Positions 34,190 to 43,921 of a DNA stretch of 64,000 nt are shown here, piece by piece; positions within the stretch are counted from its first letter, which is position 1; each line of letters opens with the position of its first letter. Below the pieces are notes generated by a model that had not been told where the DNA came from, did not search any database, and worked only from the letters and a program-made list of their open reading frames with translations. Position numbers and translations under genes: made by a program. The stretch comes from DASRHD01 sp035485575 (GTDB lineage: Bacteria > Verrucomicrobiota > Verrucomicrobiia > Opitutales > Opitutaceae), in contig DATHNW010000024.1 of the NCBI GenBank assembly GCA_035485575.1, positions 144,172 through 208,171 on the forward strand, written 5' to 3'.

Positions 34190-35212
34190 ATGAACGCGTC
34201 CCCGTCCACTGCATGCAGCTCCGCTTACCAGCCCGGCATCGCCCGGCTGGCCGCGGCCGGCGTGGCCTGGGCGTTCGTGCTCATCTGCCTCGGCGCCTTC
34301 ACGACCAGCATCGGCGCGGGCATGATTTTCCCCGACTGGCCGCTCTCGAACGGCTCGCTCAATCCGCACGGCTGGCTGACCAATATCAACGAGTTCGCCG
34401 AGCATTCGCACCGGCTGACGGCTGGCGTGATGACCCTCATCACCATCACCCTGGCGGTGTTGCTATGGCAGCGCGAAGCACGGGCCTGGCTGCGCAAGCT
34501 TTCGCTTTACGCGGTCGGACTGGTCTTTGCCCAGGCGGTGGTCGGCGGTCTGCGCGTGCTGCTCGACCGGCTGCACATTGAAACCGTGGACACCAGTGTG
34601 GGCCGGCTTTTCGCCATGCTGCACGCCTGCCTGGCGCAGGCCTTCCTCTGCGTGCTGGTGGCCATCGCCCTTGCCTGTTCGCGCGCGTGGCTGAACAACA
34701 AAAAACGAGCAGCCTTCACCACGGCCACGCGCCGGCTTGGCCTTATCTGCTGCGCGCTGCTGTTTCTCCAATTGGCGATCGCGGCAGTGATGCGGCACAG
34801 CTTCGCCGGGCTGGCGATCCCGACCTTTCCCTGGTCCTCGCCCGACCACGGATTGCTGCCGCCGGTGTGGAATTTCCGCGTGGGGCTGAATTTCGCGCAC
34901 CGCGTCATGGCGGGCATCATCGCAGTGGCGCTGGTGGCGCTGTCCGGAAAAATCTACGCCGAGCGCGCAGCCACCGTGACCGTGCGCAGCGTGGCCTCGG
35001 GCCTGATGTCGCTGCTCGCGTTGCAAATTTTCCTCGGCGCCTCGGTCATCTGGACCGGGCGGGCGCCGTTCTTCACCACTGCGCACGTCATCGTGGGCGC
35101 GGCCACGCTGGCCACGACCTTCGGGCTGACCTGGTGGATGCACCGCGAGGCATGGATTGAAACCGTCCCGGCCGCGCCAGCGCCGCGCGCGCGGGAGCTG
35201 GCAAAAATTTGA
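34190..35212 (+). CDS. ctaA: heme A synthase (COX15/CtaA)
   Basis: 340 residues with about eight membrane helices. It oxidises heme O to heme A. Four expected heme-ligand histidines are visible: EFAEHSHRLTAG in the first half, MLHACLAQ in the third to fourth helix, NFAHRVMAG in the second half, and TTAHVIVGAA near the end. The overall two-fold repeat of four-helix bundles matches the family. Its stop at 35212 directly precedes the heme O synthase start, so heme O is made and used by neighbouring gene products. Confidence 0.9.
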   Translation: MNASPSTACSSAYQPGIARLAAAGVAWAFVLICLGAFTTSIGAGMIFPDWPLSNGSLNPHGWLTNINEFAEHSHRLTAGVMTLITITLAVLLWQREARAWLRKLSLYAVGLVFAQAVVGGLRVLLDRLHIETVDTSVGRLFAMLHACLAQAFLCVLVAIALACSRAWLNNKKRAAFTTATRRLGLICCALLFLQLAIAAVMRHSFAGLAIPTFPWSSPDHGLLPPVWNFRVGLNFAHRVMAGIIAVALVALSGKIYAERAATVTVRSVASGLMSLLALQIFLGASVIWTGRAPFFTTAHVIVGAATLATTFGLTWWMHREAWIETVPAAPAPRARELAKI

Positions 35213-35214
35213 GC

Positions 35215-36123
35215 ATGCAAGCACCGTCTGTTATTTCACCGGCCGCGACGGCCTCTCCCCGGGCGATGATCCACGATTACGTCGAGCTGACCAAGCCGCG
35301 GCTAAGCACGCTGTCGGTCGTCACCGCGCTGGTGGGCTATTATGCGGCGCGGCCGCCCTTCAGCTTTTGGGAGCCCTTTTACCTGCTGCTCGGCACCGGG
35401 CTGGCGGCGGGCGGCGTGGCTGCGCTCAACCAGTGGATGGAAAGCGAAACCGACGCGCGCATGCAGCGCACAGCGGACCGGCCGATTCCGGCGGGACGCG
35501 TCGCGACGGGCTCGGCCTTCGTGCTCGGCGCGGGCATGTGCATGGCCGGCCTGGCCGTGCTCTTCGGGAAGATCAACGGCGTCTGCGCGATCTTCGCGCT
35601 GCTCACGTACGTGTTCTACCTCGCGATCTACACGCCGGCAAAAAAACTGTCGCGCTGGTCGACGGAAATCGGCGCGGTGGCGGGCGCATTGCCGCCGTTG
35701 ATCGGCGCGGCTGCGGCGGACAACGGCATCTCCCCGCTCAGCTGGGCGCTCTTCGGCATACTGTTTTTCTGGCAGATCCCGCATTTCATGGCGGTAGCCT
35801 GGACCTACCGGCGCGATTACGCCGCGGTGAATTTTCCCCTGCTGCCGGTCATCGACACCGGCGGCGCGCGCGTGGCGCGCTGGTCGCTGATCAATGCCGT
35901 GCTGCTCGTGGCCGTGAGCGTGTGGCCGGCGCTGACCGGCTGGTGCAGCCGCGCCTATCTCGGCGTGGCTCTGGCGCTGGGCGCATGGCTGCTCTGGCGC
36001 GCGGTGGTGTTCCTGCGGCCGGAGACGCGTGATACGGCGGCGCGGAAACTGTTTTTTGCCACGATCATTTACCTGCCCCTGCTGCTCGGCGCGCTGGTGG
36101 CGGACCGGCTGATTTTTCGCTAA
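35215..36123 (+). CDS. ctaB: protoheme IX farnesyltransferase (heme O synthase)
   Basis: 302 residues from the ATG at 35215; a TTG at 35209, overlapping the ctaA stop, would add two residues. A UbiA-superfamily prenyltransferase with about nine membrane helices. The first Asp-rich motif NQWMESETDARMQRTADRP carries the Mg-farnesyl-diphosphate ligands (N-x3-E/D-x3-D and the RTxxRP tail typical of CyoE/CtaB). The second loop region is DYAAVNFPLLPVIDTGG. It adds farnesyl to heme B to give heme O. Transcribed with ctaA and followed after 45 bases by the DUF420 gene. Confidence 0.93.
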   Translation: MQAPSVISPAATASPRAMIHDYVELTKPRLSTLSVVTALVGYYAARPPFSFWEPFYLLLGTGLAAGGVAALNQWMESETDARMQRTADRPIPAGRVATGSAFVLGAGMCMAGLAVLFGKINGVCAIFALLTYVFYLAIYTPAKKLSRWSTEIGAVAGALPPLIGAAAADNGISPLSWALFGILFFWQIPHFMAVAWTYRRDYAAVNFPLLPVIDTGGARVARWSLINAVLLVAVSVWPALTGWCSRAYLGVALALGAWLLWRAVVFLRPETRDTAARKLFFATIIYLPLLLGALVADRLIFR

Positions 36124-36168
36124 GTTGAAAAACGGGCCACATTCTAACCGGCCGGCCGGCCATTATCT

Positions 36169-36738
36169 ATGAGTGAGCCAGCGAACCCCCGGCCGGATCT
36201 GAAGGCCAATGCGACCCGCACGCCCGGCAGCGTAATTGCCGCAATCGTGGCCATTAGCGCCGCGGCCAGCCTTTTTCTCTGCTGGCTCGTGTATTACCAT
36301 GTGCCCACGGATATCGCGGGCACCCGCCTGCTCTTCCTGCCGGCGCTCAACGCCCTGCTCAATGCCCTCTCCGCCCTCGCCCTGATTGCAGGCTTCCGCT
36401 ATATCCGGTCGAGCCGGGTCGGCGCCCATCGCGCGGCCATGTTCACGGCGTTTGTTTTCTCCAGCGTCTTCCTCGTGACCTACATCGTGAACCATGCCCT
36501 CCATGGCGACATGCGCTTTCACGGGCAGGGCGCGATCCGGCCCGTCTACTTCGCCCTGCTCATTTCGCACATTGTCCTCTCCGTGATCGCGCTGCCGATG
36601 ATCCTGATCACTTTTTTTCTTTCGCTCAGCGGCCGTTTCCCCGCCCACCGCCGCCTCGCGCGCTTCACCTTCCCCATCTGGCTCTACGTCTCGGTCACAG
36701 GCGTCATCGTTTATTCGCTGCTCGCCTCCTACCGCTGA
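36169..36738 (+). CDS. DUF420 / CtaM-like oxidase assembly membrane protein
   Basis: 189 residues with four to five hydrophobic helices. The pattern fits the DUF420 family: an N-terminal helix, then LPALNALLNALSALALIAGF, VHRAAM-like GAHRAAMFTAFVFSSVFLVTYIVNHALHG, LLISHIVLSVIALP, and HRRLARFTFPIWLYVSVTGVIVY. Conserved histidines in each helix suggest heme or metal contact. In Staphylococcus the DUF420 protein CtaM is required for heme-A-containing oxidase function. Position between ctaB and coxB supports this role here. Confidence 0.85.
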   Translation: MSEPANPRPDLKANATRTPGSVIAAIVAISAAASLFLCWLVYYHVPTDIAGTRLLFLPALNALLNALSALALIAGFRYIRSSRVGAHRAAMFTAFVFSSVFLVTYIVNHALHGDMRFHGQGAIRPVYFALLISHIVLSVIALPMILITFFLSLSGRFPAHRRLARFTFPIWLYVSVTGVIVYSLLASYR

Positions 36739-36833
36739 TGATTGAGAGGAAGGAGATCGTCGCCCGGCGCGCACAAAAACGCCACGGTCACGATGCCGTC
36801 AACTGATGGCTGACGCATCGGATTAGTGTCTTG

Positions 36834-36851
36834 CCGGAAAATTCCGGCTCC
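36834..36851. other. short dyad between the DUF420 and azurin-like genes
   Basis: GCCGGAA/TTCCGGC forms a 7-bp self-complementary arm pair with almost no loop, 9 bases after the stop of the azurin-like gene. There is no T-run on either strand, so it may be an operator or a weak terminator. The gene-free space here is 121 bases. Confidence 0.25.
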
Positions 36852-36859
36852 AAGCGCTT

Positions 36860-37345
36860 TTATTTCACGGTCAGCACGCCGTGCATGCCCGACTGGAAAT
36901 GCGCGGGAAACGAGCAGAGAAAGGGATACTGGCCGGGCTGCGTGGGCGCCTTGAAGGTGACCTCGCCGGTCTGCCGCGGACCGAGAACGGCGATGGAGGC
37001 AATGACTTCGGAGGCCAGCGCGGGCGGCTGATAGCCGGCGTCCTTGGCCGTGACGGCGGCACGGGCGTAAGCCTCGGCATCGGAGCCGGCCTGCAGCAAA
37101 ATCCAGTCATGGCCCATGGCCTCCTTGGGCAGCGTGCCGACATTGGTGAGCGTGATGTGCAGCTCTTCGCCCGGCGCAGCGTCGATTTGCGTGATGTTGT
37201 ATTTCATGTTGTCGCCGGCGGTGAAGTCGAGGGTGCGCGGACCGGAAGGTGCGGCCGCGGCGGCCGGCTCCTGCTGGGAGCAGCCGGCAACGAGAAAGGA
37301 GACGAACAAAACGACGGAGAGGAGTTTCACGTTCATGACGGACAT
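36860..37345 (-). CDS. azurin-like cupredoxin lipoprotein
   Basis: 161 residues from the ATG at 37345, or 158 from 37336. A lipoprotein signal ends at FLVAGCS. The mature domain is a single cupredoxin with all type-1 copper ligands: His in KEAMGHDWILL, then Cys, His and Met in FLCSFPAHFQSGMHG. The spacing and the EAMGHDW helix are azurin-like rather than plastocyanin-like. It is a small periplasmic, membrane-tethered electron carrier. Lying divergent from coxB-coxA, it could deliver electrons to the CuA/cytochrome c subunit of the oxidase, an inference from position. Confidence 0.88.
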   Translation of the reverse strand: MSVMNVKLLSVVLFVSFLVAGCSQQEPAAAAAPSGPRTLDFTAGDNMKYNITQIDAAPGEELHITLTNVGTLPKEAMGHDWILLQAGSDAEAYARAAVTAKDAGYQPPALASEVIASIAVLGPRQTGEVTFKAPTQPGQYPFLCSFPAHFQSGMHGVLTVK

Positions 37346-37445
37346 ATGAATCCAGTCAGTTTGGGATGCAACCGCTGCGGATGATTCTCTGCGCCAACTA
37401 ATGCAGGGCGCATGATTTTTAATAGTTGGCCATGAAATCTTGCCG

Positions 37446-37467
37446 CGGGGGACGAAGACCCCGTTTT
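37446..37467 (+). terminator. hairpin plus TTTT in the coxB leader
   Basis: CGGGG and CCCCG flank an 8-base loop and are followed by TTTTATG, 87 bases upstream of coxB. No plus-strand gene ends nearby, so if it is real it would attenuate transcription of the oxidase operon rather than close a gene. Confidence 0.35.
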
Positions 37468-37553
37468 ATGACTTGAAATGCCGGTTTCGTTTGCGGACGC
37501 TCCCGGTGAACTGTGGCCACATAAAGCCGTTTAAAAGTTTTTCGACCGTCTTC

Positions 37554-38801
37554 ATGAAGTTTCCGATGTTTTCCCGCTCTTTTTCCCGTTGGGCCGGCCT
37601 CGCGCTGAGTCTGGCGGGCAGTGTTCTCCTGTCCGGCTGCTGGTGGGACATGAACGGCCACCAGTCGACTCTCGACGTCGAGGGCCCCGTGGCGCGCGCG
37701 CAGACCAATCTCTTTTACGTAACTTGCTGGGTGACACTGGTTATCTTCATCCTGGTCGGGGCGGCGCTGGCCTACGCGACGATCAAGTTCAAGGCGCGCA
37801 CCGAGGCGGACGAACACGCCGAGCCGCCGGAACAGGGCCACGGCAATCCTTTCGTCGAAATCGGCCTCATCGCGGCCTCGGTCTTCGCGCTGGTCATCAT
37901 CGCCATCCCTACCCTCCGTGCAATCTGGTATACTTACGATGTGCCGGAGGCGGAAAAGGCCAACGCTTACGAAATCACGGCCACGGGTTTCCAGTGGTGG
38001 TGGAAATTTGAATATCCGAAGGAGCAGACCGATCCCGACAAGGACGGCAACCGCAGCGTCGTCACCACGGCCAACGAGCTCGTGATCCCCGCCGGCCGCC
38101 CCGTGCACATCGACCTCCGCACGATGGACGTCATCCACAGCTTCTGGGTGCCCAAGCTCGCGGGCAAGGTCGACATGATGCCCAACCGCCCCAACCGCAT
38201 GTGGCTCGAGGCCGATCATGCCGGGTATTATTGGGGCCAGTGCGCGCAATATTGCGGCGATTCCCACGCCGTCATGCGCTTCCGCGTCATCGCCCTAGAC
38301 GCGAAGGACTTTGCCGACTGGCTTGCGAACCAGAAAAAGAACGCGCGGACCATCAGCGCGCCCACGGAAGCGCAGGCCGAAAAGCCGCGGCCGGTTTTCG
38401 CCTCCTGGAAGCCCAACCAGACCGGCGTCACCGACGCTTACGAAGTCGCGCCGCTGGAAGCCTGGCGCGCCAAGCAGTTTCCGGAAAAAGACGAATCGGC
38501 TGCGCTCATTGCGCAGGGCCGCAAGCTCTTCCAGGCCAAGACCTGCGCCGGCTGCCACAACGTCCGCGGCCAGGAGGGCGCCGGCATCGCCTACCCCGAC
38601 CTCACCCACGTCGGCGCACGCACGACCATCGCGGGCAGCATGCTCGACAACAACACCGAGAATCTCACGCGCTGGATCACCAATCCCGGCGTGGTCAAAC
38701 CCGGCAACAAAATGTGGGCCGACGGCTACATTAAAAATCATATCCAGCTGACGCCCGACGACGTGGCCGCGCTGGTGGCTTACATCCAAAGCCTCAAATA
38801 A
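37554..38801 (+). CDS. coxB: cytochrome c oxidase subunit II fused to cytochrome c (caa3 type)
   Basis: 415 residues from the ATG at 37554; open codons upstream are not conserved-looking. A lipoprotein-type signal ends at VLLSGC. Two membrane helices follow (YVTCWVTLVIFILVGAAL; EIGLIAASVFALVIIAI), then the CuA domain with FQWWWKFEYP, HSFWVPKLAGK and the copper site CAQYCGDSHAVM near residue 229. A C-terminal cytochrome c domain carries CAGCH near residue 333 and a distal Met in GVVKPGNKMW. The fusion is diagnostic of caa3 oxidases, which take electrons from a soluble carrier without bc1-linked cytochrome c. Heads coxB-coxA-coxC-coxD. Confidence 0.95.
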   Translation: MKFPMFSRSFSRWAGLALSLAGSVLLSGCWWDMNGHQSTLDVEGPVARAQTNLFYVTCWVTLVIFILVGAALAYATIKFKARTEADEHAEPPEQGHGNPFVEIGLIAASVFALVIIAIPTLRAIWYTYDVPEAEKANAYEITATGFQWWWKFEYPKEQTDPDKDGNRSVVTTANELVIPAGRPVHIDLRTMDVIHSFWVPKLAGKVDMMPNRPNRMWLEADHAGYYWGQCAQYCGDSHAVMRFRVIALDAKDFADWLANQKKNARTISAPTEAQAEKPRPVFASWKPNQTGVTDAYEVAPLEAWRAKQFPEKDESAALIAQGRKLFQAKTCAGCHNVRGQEGAGIAYPDLTHVGARTTIAGSMLDNNTENLTRWITNPGVVKPGNKMWADGYIKNHIQLTPDDVAALVAYIQSLK

Positions 38802-38810
38802 GTTTCCCTC

Positions 38811-40780
38811 ATGCACGACGCCCTGGCCAAAAAAACAGATTTCACCGCGGAGGAGCATCAGGCACCCGCCAAGCACCTCGTCCTCTGGCGCCCGGCGGCC
38901 AAGACCGGCCTGATCAGCTGGCTGACCACGGTCGACCACAAGCGCATCGGCTTCCTCTACGGGATTTCCGCGCTGTTCTTCTTCCTCGTGGGCGGTACGG
39001 AGGCCCTGCTCATCCGCCTGCAGCTCGCCGTGCCCAACAACACCGTGCTGACCGCGCAGCAGTACAACATGATGTTCACGATGCACGGCACGACGATGAT
39101 CTTCCTCGCGATCATGCCGCTCTCGGCCGCGTTCTTCAATTTCATCATGCCGCTGCAGATCGGGGCGCGCGACGTGGCCTTCCCGCGGCTGAACGCCTTC
39201 TCCTACTGGACCTTCCTCGTCGGCGCGATCATCATCAACCTCGGCTGGTTCATGAAGGACGGCCCGCCCAATGGCGGCTGGTTCGGCTACACCCCGCTCA
39301 CGACGAAGGCCTTCATCCCCGGCCACTCGATCGACATGTGGGTCATGGGCCTGCAGCTCCTCGGCGTGGCCTCGATCGCCGCCTCGCTCAATTTCATCAT
39401 CACGATAATCAACATGCGGGCGCCCGGCATGACCATGATGCGCCTGCCGGTGTTCACCTGGATGACGCTTTTCACGTCGTTCCTCATCGTGCTCGCCTTC
39501 CCCGCCATCACCATCGCGCTCGTCGAGCTGATGATGGACCGCCTCTTTGGCACAAACTTCTTTGAAGTCTCCAACGGCGGCATGCCCATCCTCTGGCAGC
39601 ATCTTTTCTGGGTCTTCGGCCATCCGGAGGTTTACATCCTCATTCTGCCCGCGATGGGCATCATCTCGGAGATCCTGCCCACCTTTGCGCGCAAGCCGCT
39701 CTTCGGTTATCCCATTGTCGTGTTTTCGGGCGCCTCCATCGGCTTCCTCGGCTTCGCGGTATGGAGCCATCACATGTTCACCACCGGCCTTGGCACCATG
39801 GCGACGGCGGCGTTCGCGCTCGCCACGATGGCCATCGCCGTCCCGACGGGCGTGAAGATTTTCAACTGGATCGGCACGCTGTGGGGCGGCCATCTGCAGA
39901 TGCGCACACCGATGATGTTCGCGCTCGGTTTCGTCTGGCTGTTCATGTTTGGCGGTTTCTCGGGCATCATGCACTCCGCCGCCCCGGCTGACGCCCAGCA
40001 GCACGACAGTTATTTCGTCGTGGCCCACTTCCACTATGTGCTCATCGGCGGTTCGCTCTTCGCCCTGCTCGCCGGCATCCACTACTGGTTTCCCCTCATG
40101 TTCGGCCGCAAGGTCAGCGAATTCTGGGGCAAGCTCTCCTTCTGGATCATCTTTGTGGGCTTCAACACGACGTTCTTCCCGATGCACTTCCTCGGCCTCA
40201 ACGGCATGCCCCGGCGCACCTTCACCTACGATGCGAACATGGGCTGGAACAGCGGCAATCTCATCGCCACCATCGGCGCCCTCATCCTCGGCGTGGGCAT
40301 CGGCATCTATTTCAGTGTGATGATCTACACCTATTTCAAGGGCGAACGCGTCGGCCGCGATGTCTGGGACGCCCGCACGCTCGAATGGTCGCTGCCGAAT
40401 CCGCCGCCTGAATACAACTTCGCCGTCATTCCCACCGTGCACGCGCGCGATGGATGGTGGTATGAGAAACACCATCAGGCCGAAATCGAAAAGGAGAAGG
40501 CCGCGCATGCCCAAGCCGAGGCCTCACACGGCGGCATCCATATGCCCTTCCAATCGATCTATCCGTTTTTCGCCGCTGTCGGCATCCTGATCATGGCCGT
40601 CGGCGTGGCGGTCATCGATCCGAATCCCGCGCCCGGCATCCATCTGAAGCTCGGCACCACCTTTGTCGGTTTCGCCATCATGTTCGCCAACATCTACCTC
40701 TGGTCGCTCGAAGGCGCCGACGGCTATCACATCCATCCCGACGAAGAGCACGCCGAACCGAAGAAGCAGGAGGCCCATAA

Positions 40781-40784
<4 letters not shown>
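38811..40784 (+). CDS. coxA: cytochrome c oxidase subunit I
   Basis: 657 residues, 9 bases after coxB. Twelve-helix heme-copper core: low-spin heme ligands in MHGTTMIF and FHYVLIGGS, CuB ligand His and cross-linked Tyr in GHPEVYILILP (also the D-channel Glu, so A1 family), and two further CuB His in WSHHMFTTG. The C-terminus continues past the usual end with two additional membrane helices (FFAAVGILIMAVG; FVGFAIMFANIYLW). In caa3 oxidases such extra helices correspond to the first two helices of subunit III moved into subunit I. Its stop overlaps the coxC start by 4 bases. Confidence 0.96.
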
Positions 40785-41620
<836 letters not shown>

Positions 41621-41622
41621 TT

Positions 41623-42006
41623 ATGAGCGCCCCCGCCTCACCCGCCCACGCCGCCGACAGCCACGCCCACCAAGAGGGCAAGTTCTTCATCTTCGTCCAG
41701 CTCGCGATGGTCCTCGCCGTCATCACCGGCGTGGAAATCGTCATGGTGTACCTGCCTTTCGCCTACTGGGTGATCTTCAGCATCCTGGTCATCCTCTCCG
41801 CGGTGAAGTTTCTCTTCGTCATTTTCTATTTCATGCACCTGCGCTGGGACAAGGTCTTCTGCACCATCCTCTTTTTCATCGGCCTGATCCTGGCCGGCGG
41901 CACGATGTGGGCGCTCCTGAAGATTTTCAGCGCCGAGGCCAGCAAGCCGCTGACCGCGAGTTTCAACCGCGCAACGCCGGTCCACTCGACGGCCTGGACC
42001 GCGTGA
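41623..42006 (+). CDS. cytochrome c oxidase subunit IV
   Basis: 127 residues from the ATG at 41623; a TTG two codons upstream overlaps the coxC stop. Three hydrophobic helices (FIFVQLAMVLAVITGVEIVMVYL; WVIFSILVILSAVKFLFVIFYFMHL; VFCTILFFIGLILAGGTMWAL) and the family sequence KFxxVxxFYMHL-like KFLFVIFYFMHLRWD, matching the prokaryotic COX4 (CyoD/CtaF) family. A small accessory subunit that stabilises the oxidase. Last gene before a strong terminator. Confidence 0.88.
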   Translation: MSAPASPAHAADSHAHQEGKFFIFVQLAMVLAVITGVEIVMVYLPFAYWVIFSILVILSAVKFLFVIFYFMHLRWDKVFCTILFFIGLILAGGTMWALLKIFSAEASKPLTASFNRATPVHSTAWTA

Positions 42007-42031
42007 ACTCGACCGGCTGATTCTTTCCTTC

Positions 42032-42064
42032 AACGGCGGCCCGCGGGCCGCCGTTCGTTTTTCC
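42032..42064 (+). terminator. rho-independent terminator after oxidase subunit IV
   Basis: AACGGCGGCCC/GGGCCGCCGTT, a perfect 11-bp stem with a minimal loop, followed by CGTTTTTCC. It ends the coxB-A-C-D message just before ctaG, which must therefore use read-through or its own promoter. The T-run reaches to the ctaG start. Confidence 0.8.
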
Positions 42065-42859
42065 ATGATCGACTGGCGCCACTGGCATAACGAACCCTAC
42101 CTCGTCGGCGGGCTCATCCTGCTCGGCTGGCTCTACGCGATTTTCACCGGGCCGCTGCGCCCGTGGCTGGAGCCCGCGGCGTCCTACCCGCGCCGCCAAG
42201 CCTGGTTTTTCTATTCTTCGCTGCTCCTGTTCTACCTCACGGTCGGCTCGCCGCTCGACCAGATCGCCGAGCGTTTCCTGCTCAGCGCGCACATGCTCCA
42301 GCACCAGCTCCTCATCTATCCGTGTGCCGCCCTCTTTCTGCTCGGCCTGCCCAGCTGGCTGGTGCGCCCCGTCACCGCGGCGCCCGCGCTGCAAGGCCTG
42401 CTGCGCCTGCTCACGCGGCCGGTCATTTGCGGCATCATCTACACCCTCACCTATTCCTGCTGGCACGCGCCCAGGCTCTATGAATGGACGCTGCAAAACA
42501 AAACCGTCCACGTCCTCGAGCACCTGATGTTTTTCGGCGCGGCGCTTTTCTACTGGTGGCCCGTGCTCAGCCCCTCGCGCGAGTTTCCGCCCATCAGCTA
42601 CCCGGGCCAGATGGTTTATCAATTCCTCATCGTCATCGGCATGACACCGGCCTTCGCCTACATCACCTTTTCCGACCGCGTGCTCTATCCCACCTATGAA
42701 TATGCCCCGCGGCTCATCGACAACTTCCCGCCCGGGGAGGACCAGCTGCTCGCCGGCGCGATGATGAAAATCATCGGGATGAGCGTCGCACTGCTCGCAT
42801 TCGGCTGCAGCTTTTACCGGTGGTCAAAGAGCAGCGGACAAAAAAAGAGCGCGCCGTAG
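42065..42859 (+). CDS. ctaG: caa3-type oxidase assembly protein CtaG
   Basis: 264 residues with about seven membrane helices. Family sequence: HMLQHQLLIYPCAALFLLGLPSWL near residue 75, the segment WHAPRLYEWTLQNKTVHVLEHLMFF with the conserved histidines, and FYWWPVL. This is the Bacillus-type CtaG (DUF1404-like) that is needed for caa3 oxidase assembly, unrelated to the Cox11-type protein with the same symbol. It follows the subunit genes, separated by the terminator at 42032-42064. Its last codons overlap the terminator of the convergent cysK copy. Confidence 0.9.
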   Translation: MIDWRHWHNEPYLVGGLILLGWLYAIFTGPLRPWLEPAASYPRRQAWFFYSSLLLFYLTVGSPLDQIAERFLLSAHMLQHQLLIYPCAALFLLGLPSWLVRPVTAAPALQGLLRLLTRPVICGIIYTLTYSCWHAPRLYEWTLQNKTVHVLEHLMFFGAALFYWWPVLSPSREFPPISYPGQMVYQFLIVIGMTPAFAYITFSDRVLYPTYEYAPRLIDNFPPGEDQLLAGAMMKIIGMSVALLAFGCSFYRWSKSSGQKKSAP

Positions 42860-42864
42860 CGCGC
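42840..42864 (-). terminator. rho-independent terminator of the sulfonate/cysK operon
   Basis: On the minus strand GCGCGC-TACG-GCGCGC followed by TCTTTTTTT. It lies 27 bases after the stop of the first cysK copy and overlaps the 3' end of convergent ctaG. Confidence 0.75.
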
Positions 42865-42890
42865 CCCGGAAACCCGTGTGCCGACTGCCG

Positions 42891-43877
42891 TTACGCCTTG
42901 GCCGGCGTGCCCATCAGATCGTCCACTGAGTCGCTCTCGACATTCACATCGGCGAACAGCCACGATGAGAGGTAGCGCTCGGTACCGGAAGGAATGACAA
43001 CGACGATCTGCTTGCCCTTGTTTTCAGGGCGCTTCGCGACCTGCAGGGCCGCCCAGGTGATCGCACCCGAGGAAATGCCGACAGGAATGCCGTCAAGCTT
43101 GCAGATCTGTTTGCTGATCGGGGCGGCGTCATCCTCCTTCACGGTGATGACCTCGTCGTAAATCTTGGTGTTGAGCACAGCGGGCACAAAACCCGCGCCG
43201 ATGCCCTGCAGTTTGTGCGGGCCGGGCTGGCCGCCGGAGAGCACAGGCGAGCCGGCGGGCTCGACCGCGATGATCTTGACCGAGGGCTTGCGCGATTTGA
43301 GCACCTCGCCGACGCCGGTGATGGTGCCGCCGGTGCCGATGCCGGCGATGACGATGTCCACCTTGCCGTCGGTATCGCGCCAGATTTCCTCGGCGGTCGT
43401 CTTGCGGTGGATCTCGGGATTCGCCGGATTGGCGAACTGCTGCAGAATGACGCTGTTCGGAATTTTCGTGGCCAGCTCCTCGGCCTTGGCGATGGCGCCC
43501 TTCATGCCTTTCGCGCCCTCCGTGAGGACGACACGCGCGCCGAGAATCTTGAGCAGCTTGCGCCGCTCCATGGTCATCGTCTCCGGCATGGTGAGGATGA
43601 GCTTCAGTCCCTTGGCTGCCGCGACAAACGCAAGCGCAATGCCGGTGTTGCCACTGGTCGGCTCGATCAGGACGCTGTCCTTGTTGATTTTTCCGGACTT
43701 CAGCGCGTCGTCGATCATCGAGAAGCCGATGCGGTCCTTCACGCTCGAAAGCGGGTTGAAAAATTCCAGCTTGAGCAGCACGTCCGCGAGCGCGCCGTGC
43801 GCGGCCGCGGTGCGGTTGAGCCGTACGAGCGGAGTGTTGCCAATGGTCTGGGTGATGTCGTCGTGGATGCGGGCCAT
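42891..43877 (-). CDS. cysK: cysteine synthase (copy 1, sulfonate operon)
   Basis: 328 residues from the ATG at 43877 (MARIHDDITQTIGNTPLVRL). A PLP enzyme making cysteine from O-acetylserine and sulfide. The PLP lysine is in NPLSSVKDRIG, substrate loop in TSGNTGIAL, phosphate-binding GTGGT in GIGTGGTITGVGEVL, and PLP-pyridine serine region near GISSGAITWAAL. Differs from copy 2 (46783-47769) at about 38 of 328 positions by hand count, about 88% identity. It follows ssuC by 44 bases and is the last gene of the sulfonate-type operon. Confidence 0.94.
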   Translation of the reverse strand: MARIHDDITQTIGNTPLVRLNRTAAAHGALADVLLKLEFFNPLSSVKDRIGFSMIDDALKSGKINKDSVLIEPTSGNTGIALAFVAAAKGLKLILTMPETMTMERRKLLKILGARVVLTEGAKGMKGAIAKAEELATKIPNSVILQQFANPANPEIHRKTTAEEIWRDTDGKVDIVIAGIGTGGTITGVGEVLKSRKPSVKIIAVEPAGSPVLSGGQPGPHKLQGIGAGFVPAVLNTKIYDEVITVKEDDAAPISKQICKLDGIPVGISSGAITWAALQVAKRPENKGKQIVVVIPSGTERYLSSWLFADVNVESDSVDDLMGTPAKA

Positions 43878-43921
43878 GTTGGGATGAGGTTCGGGTTGAT
43901 CTTTATCGGAAAACTTCGCGG

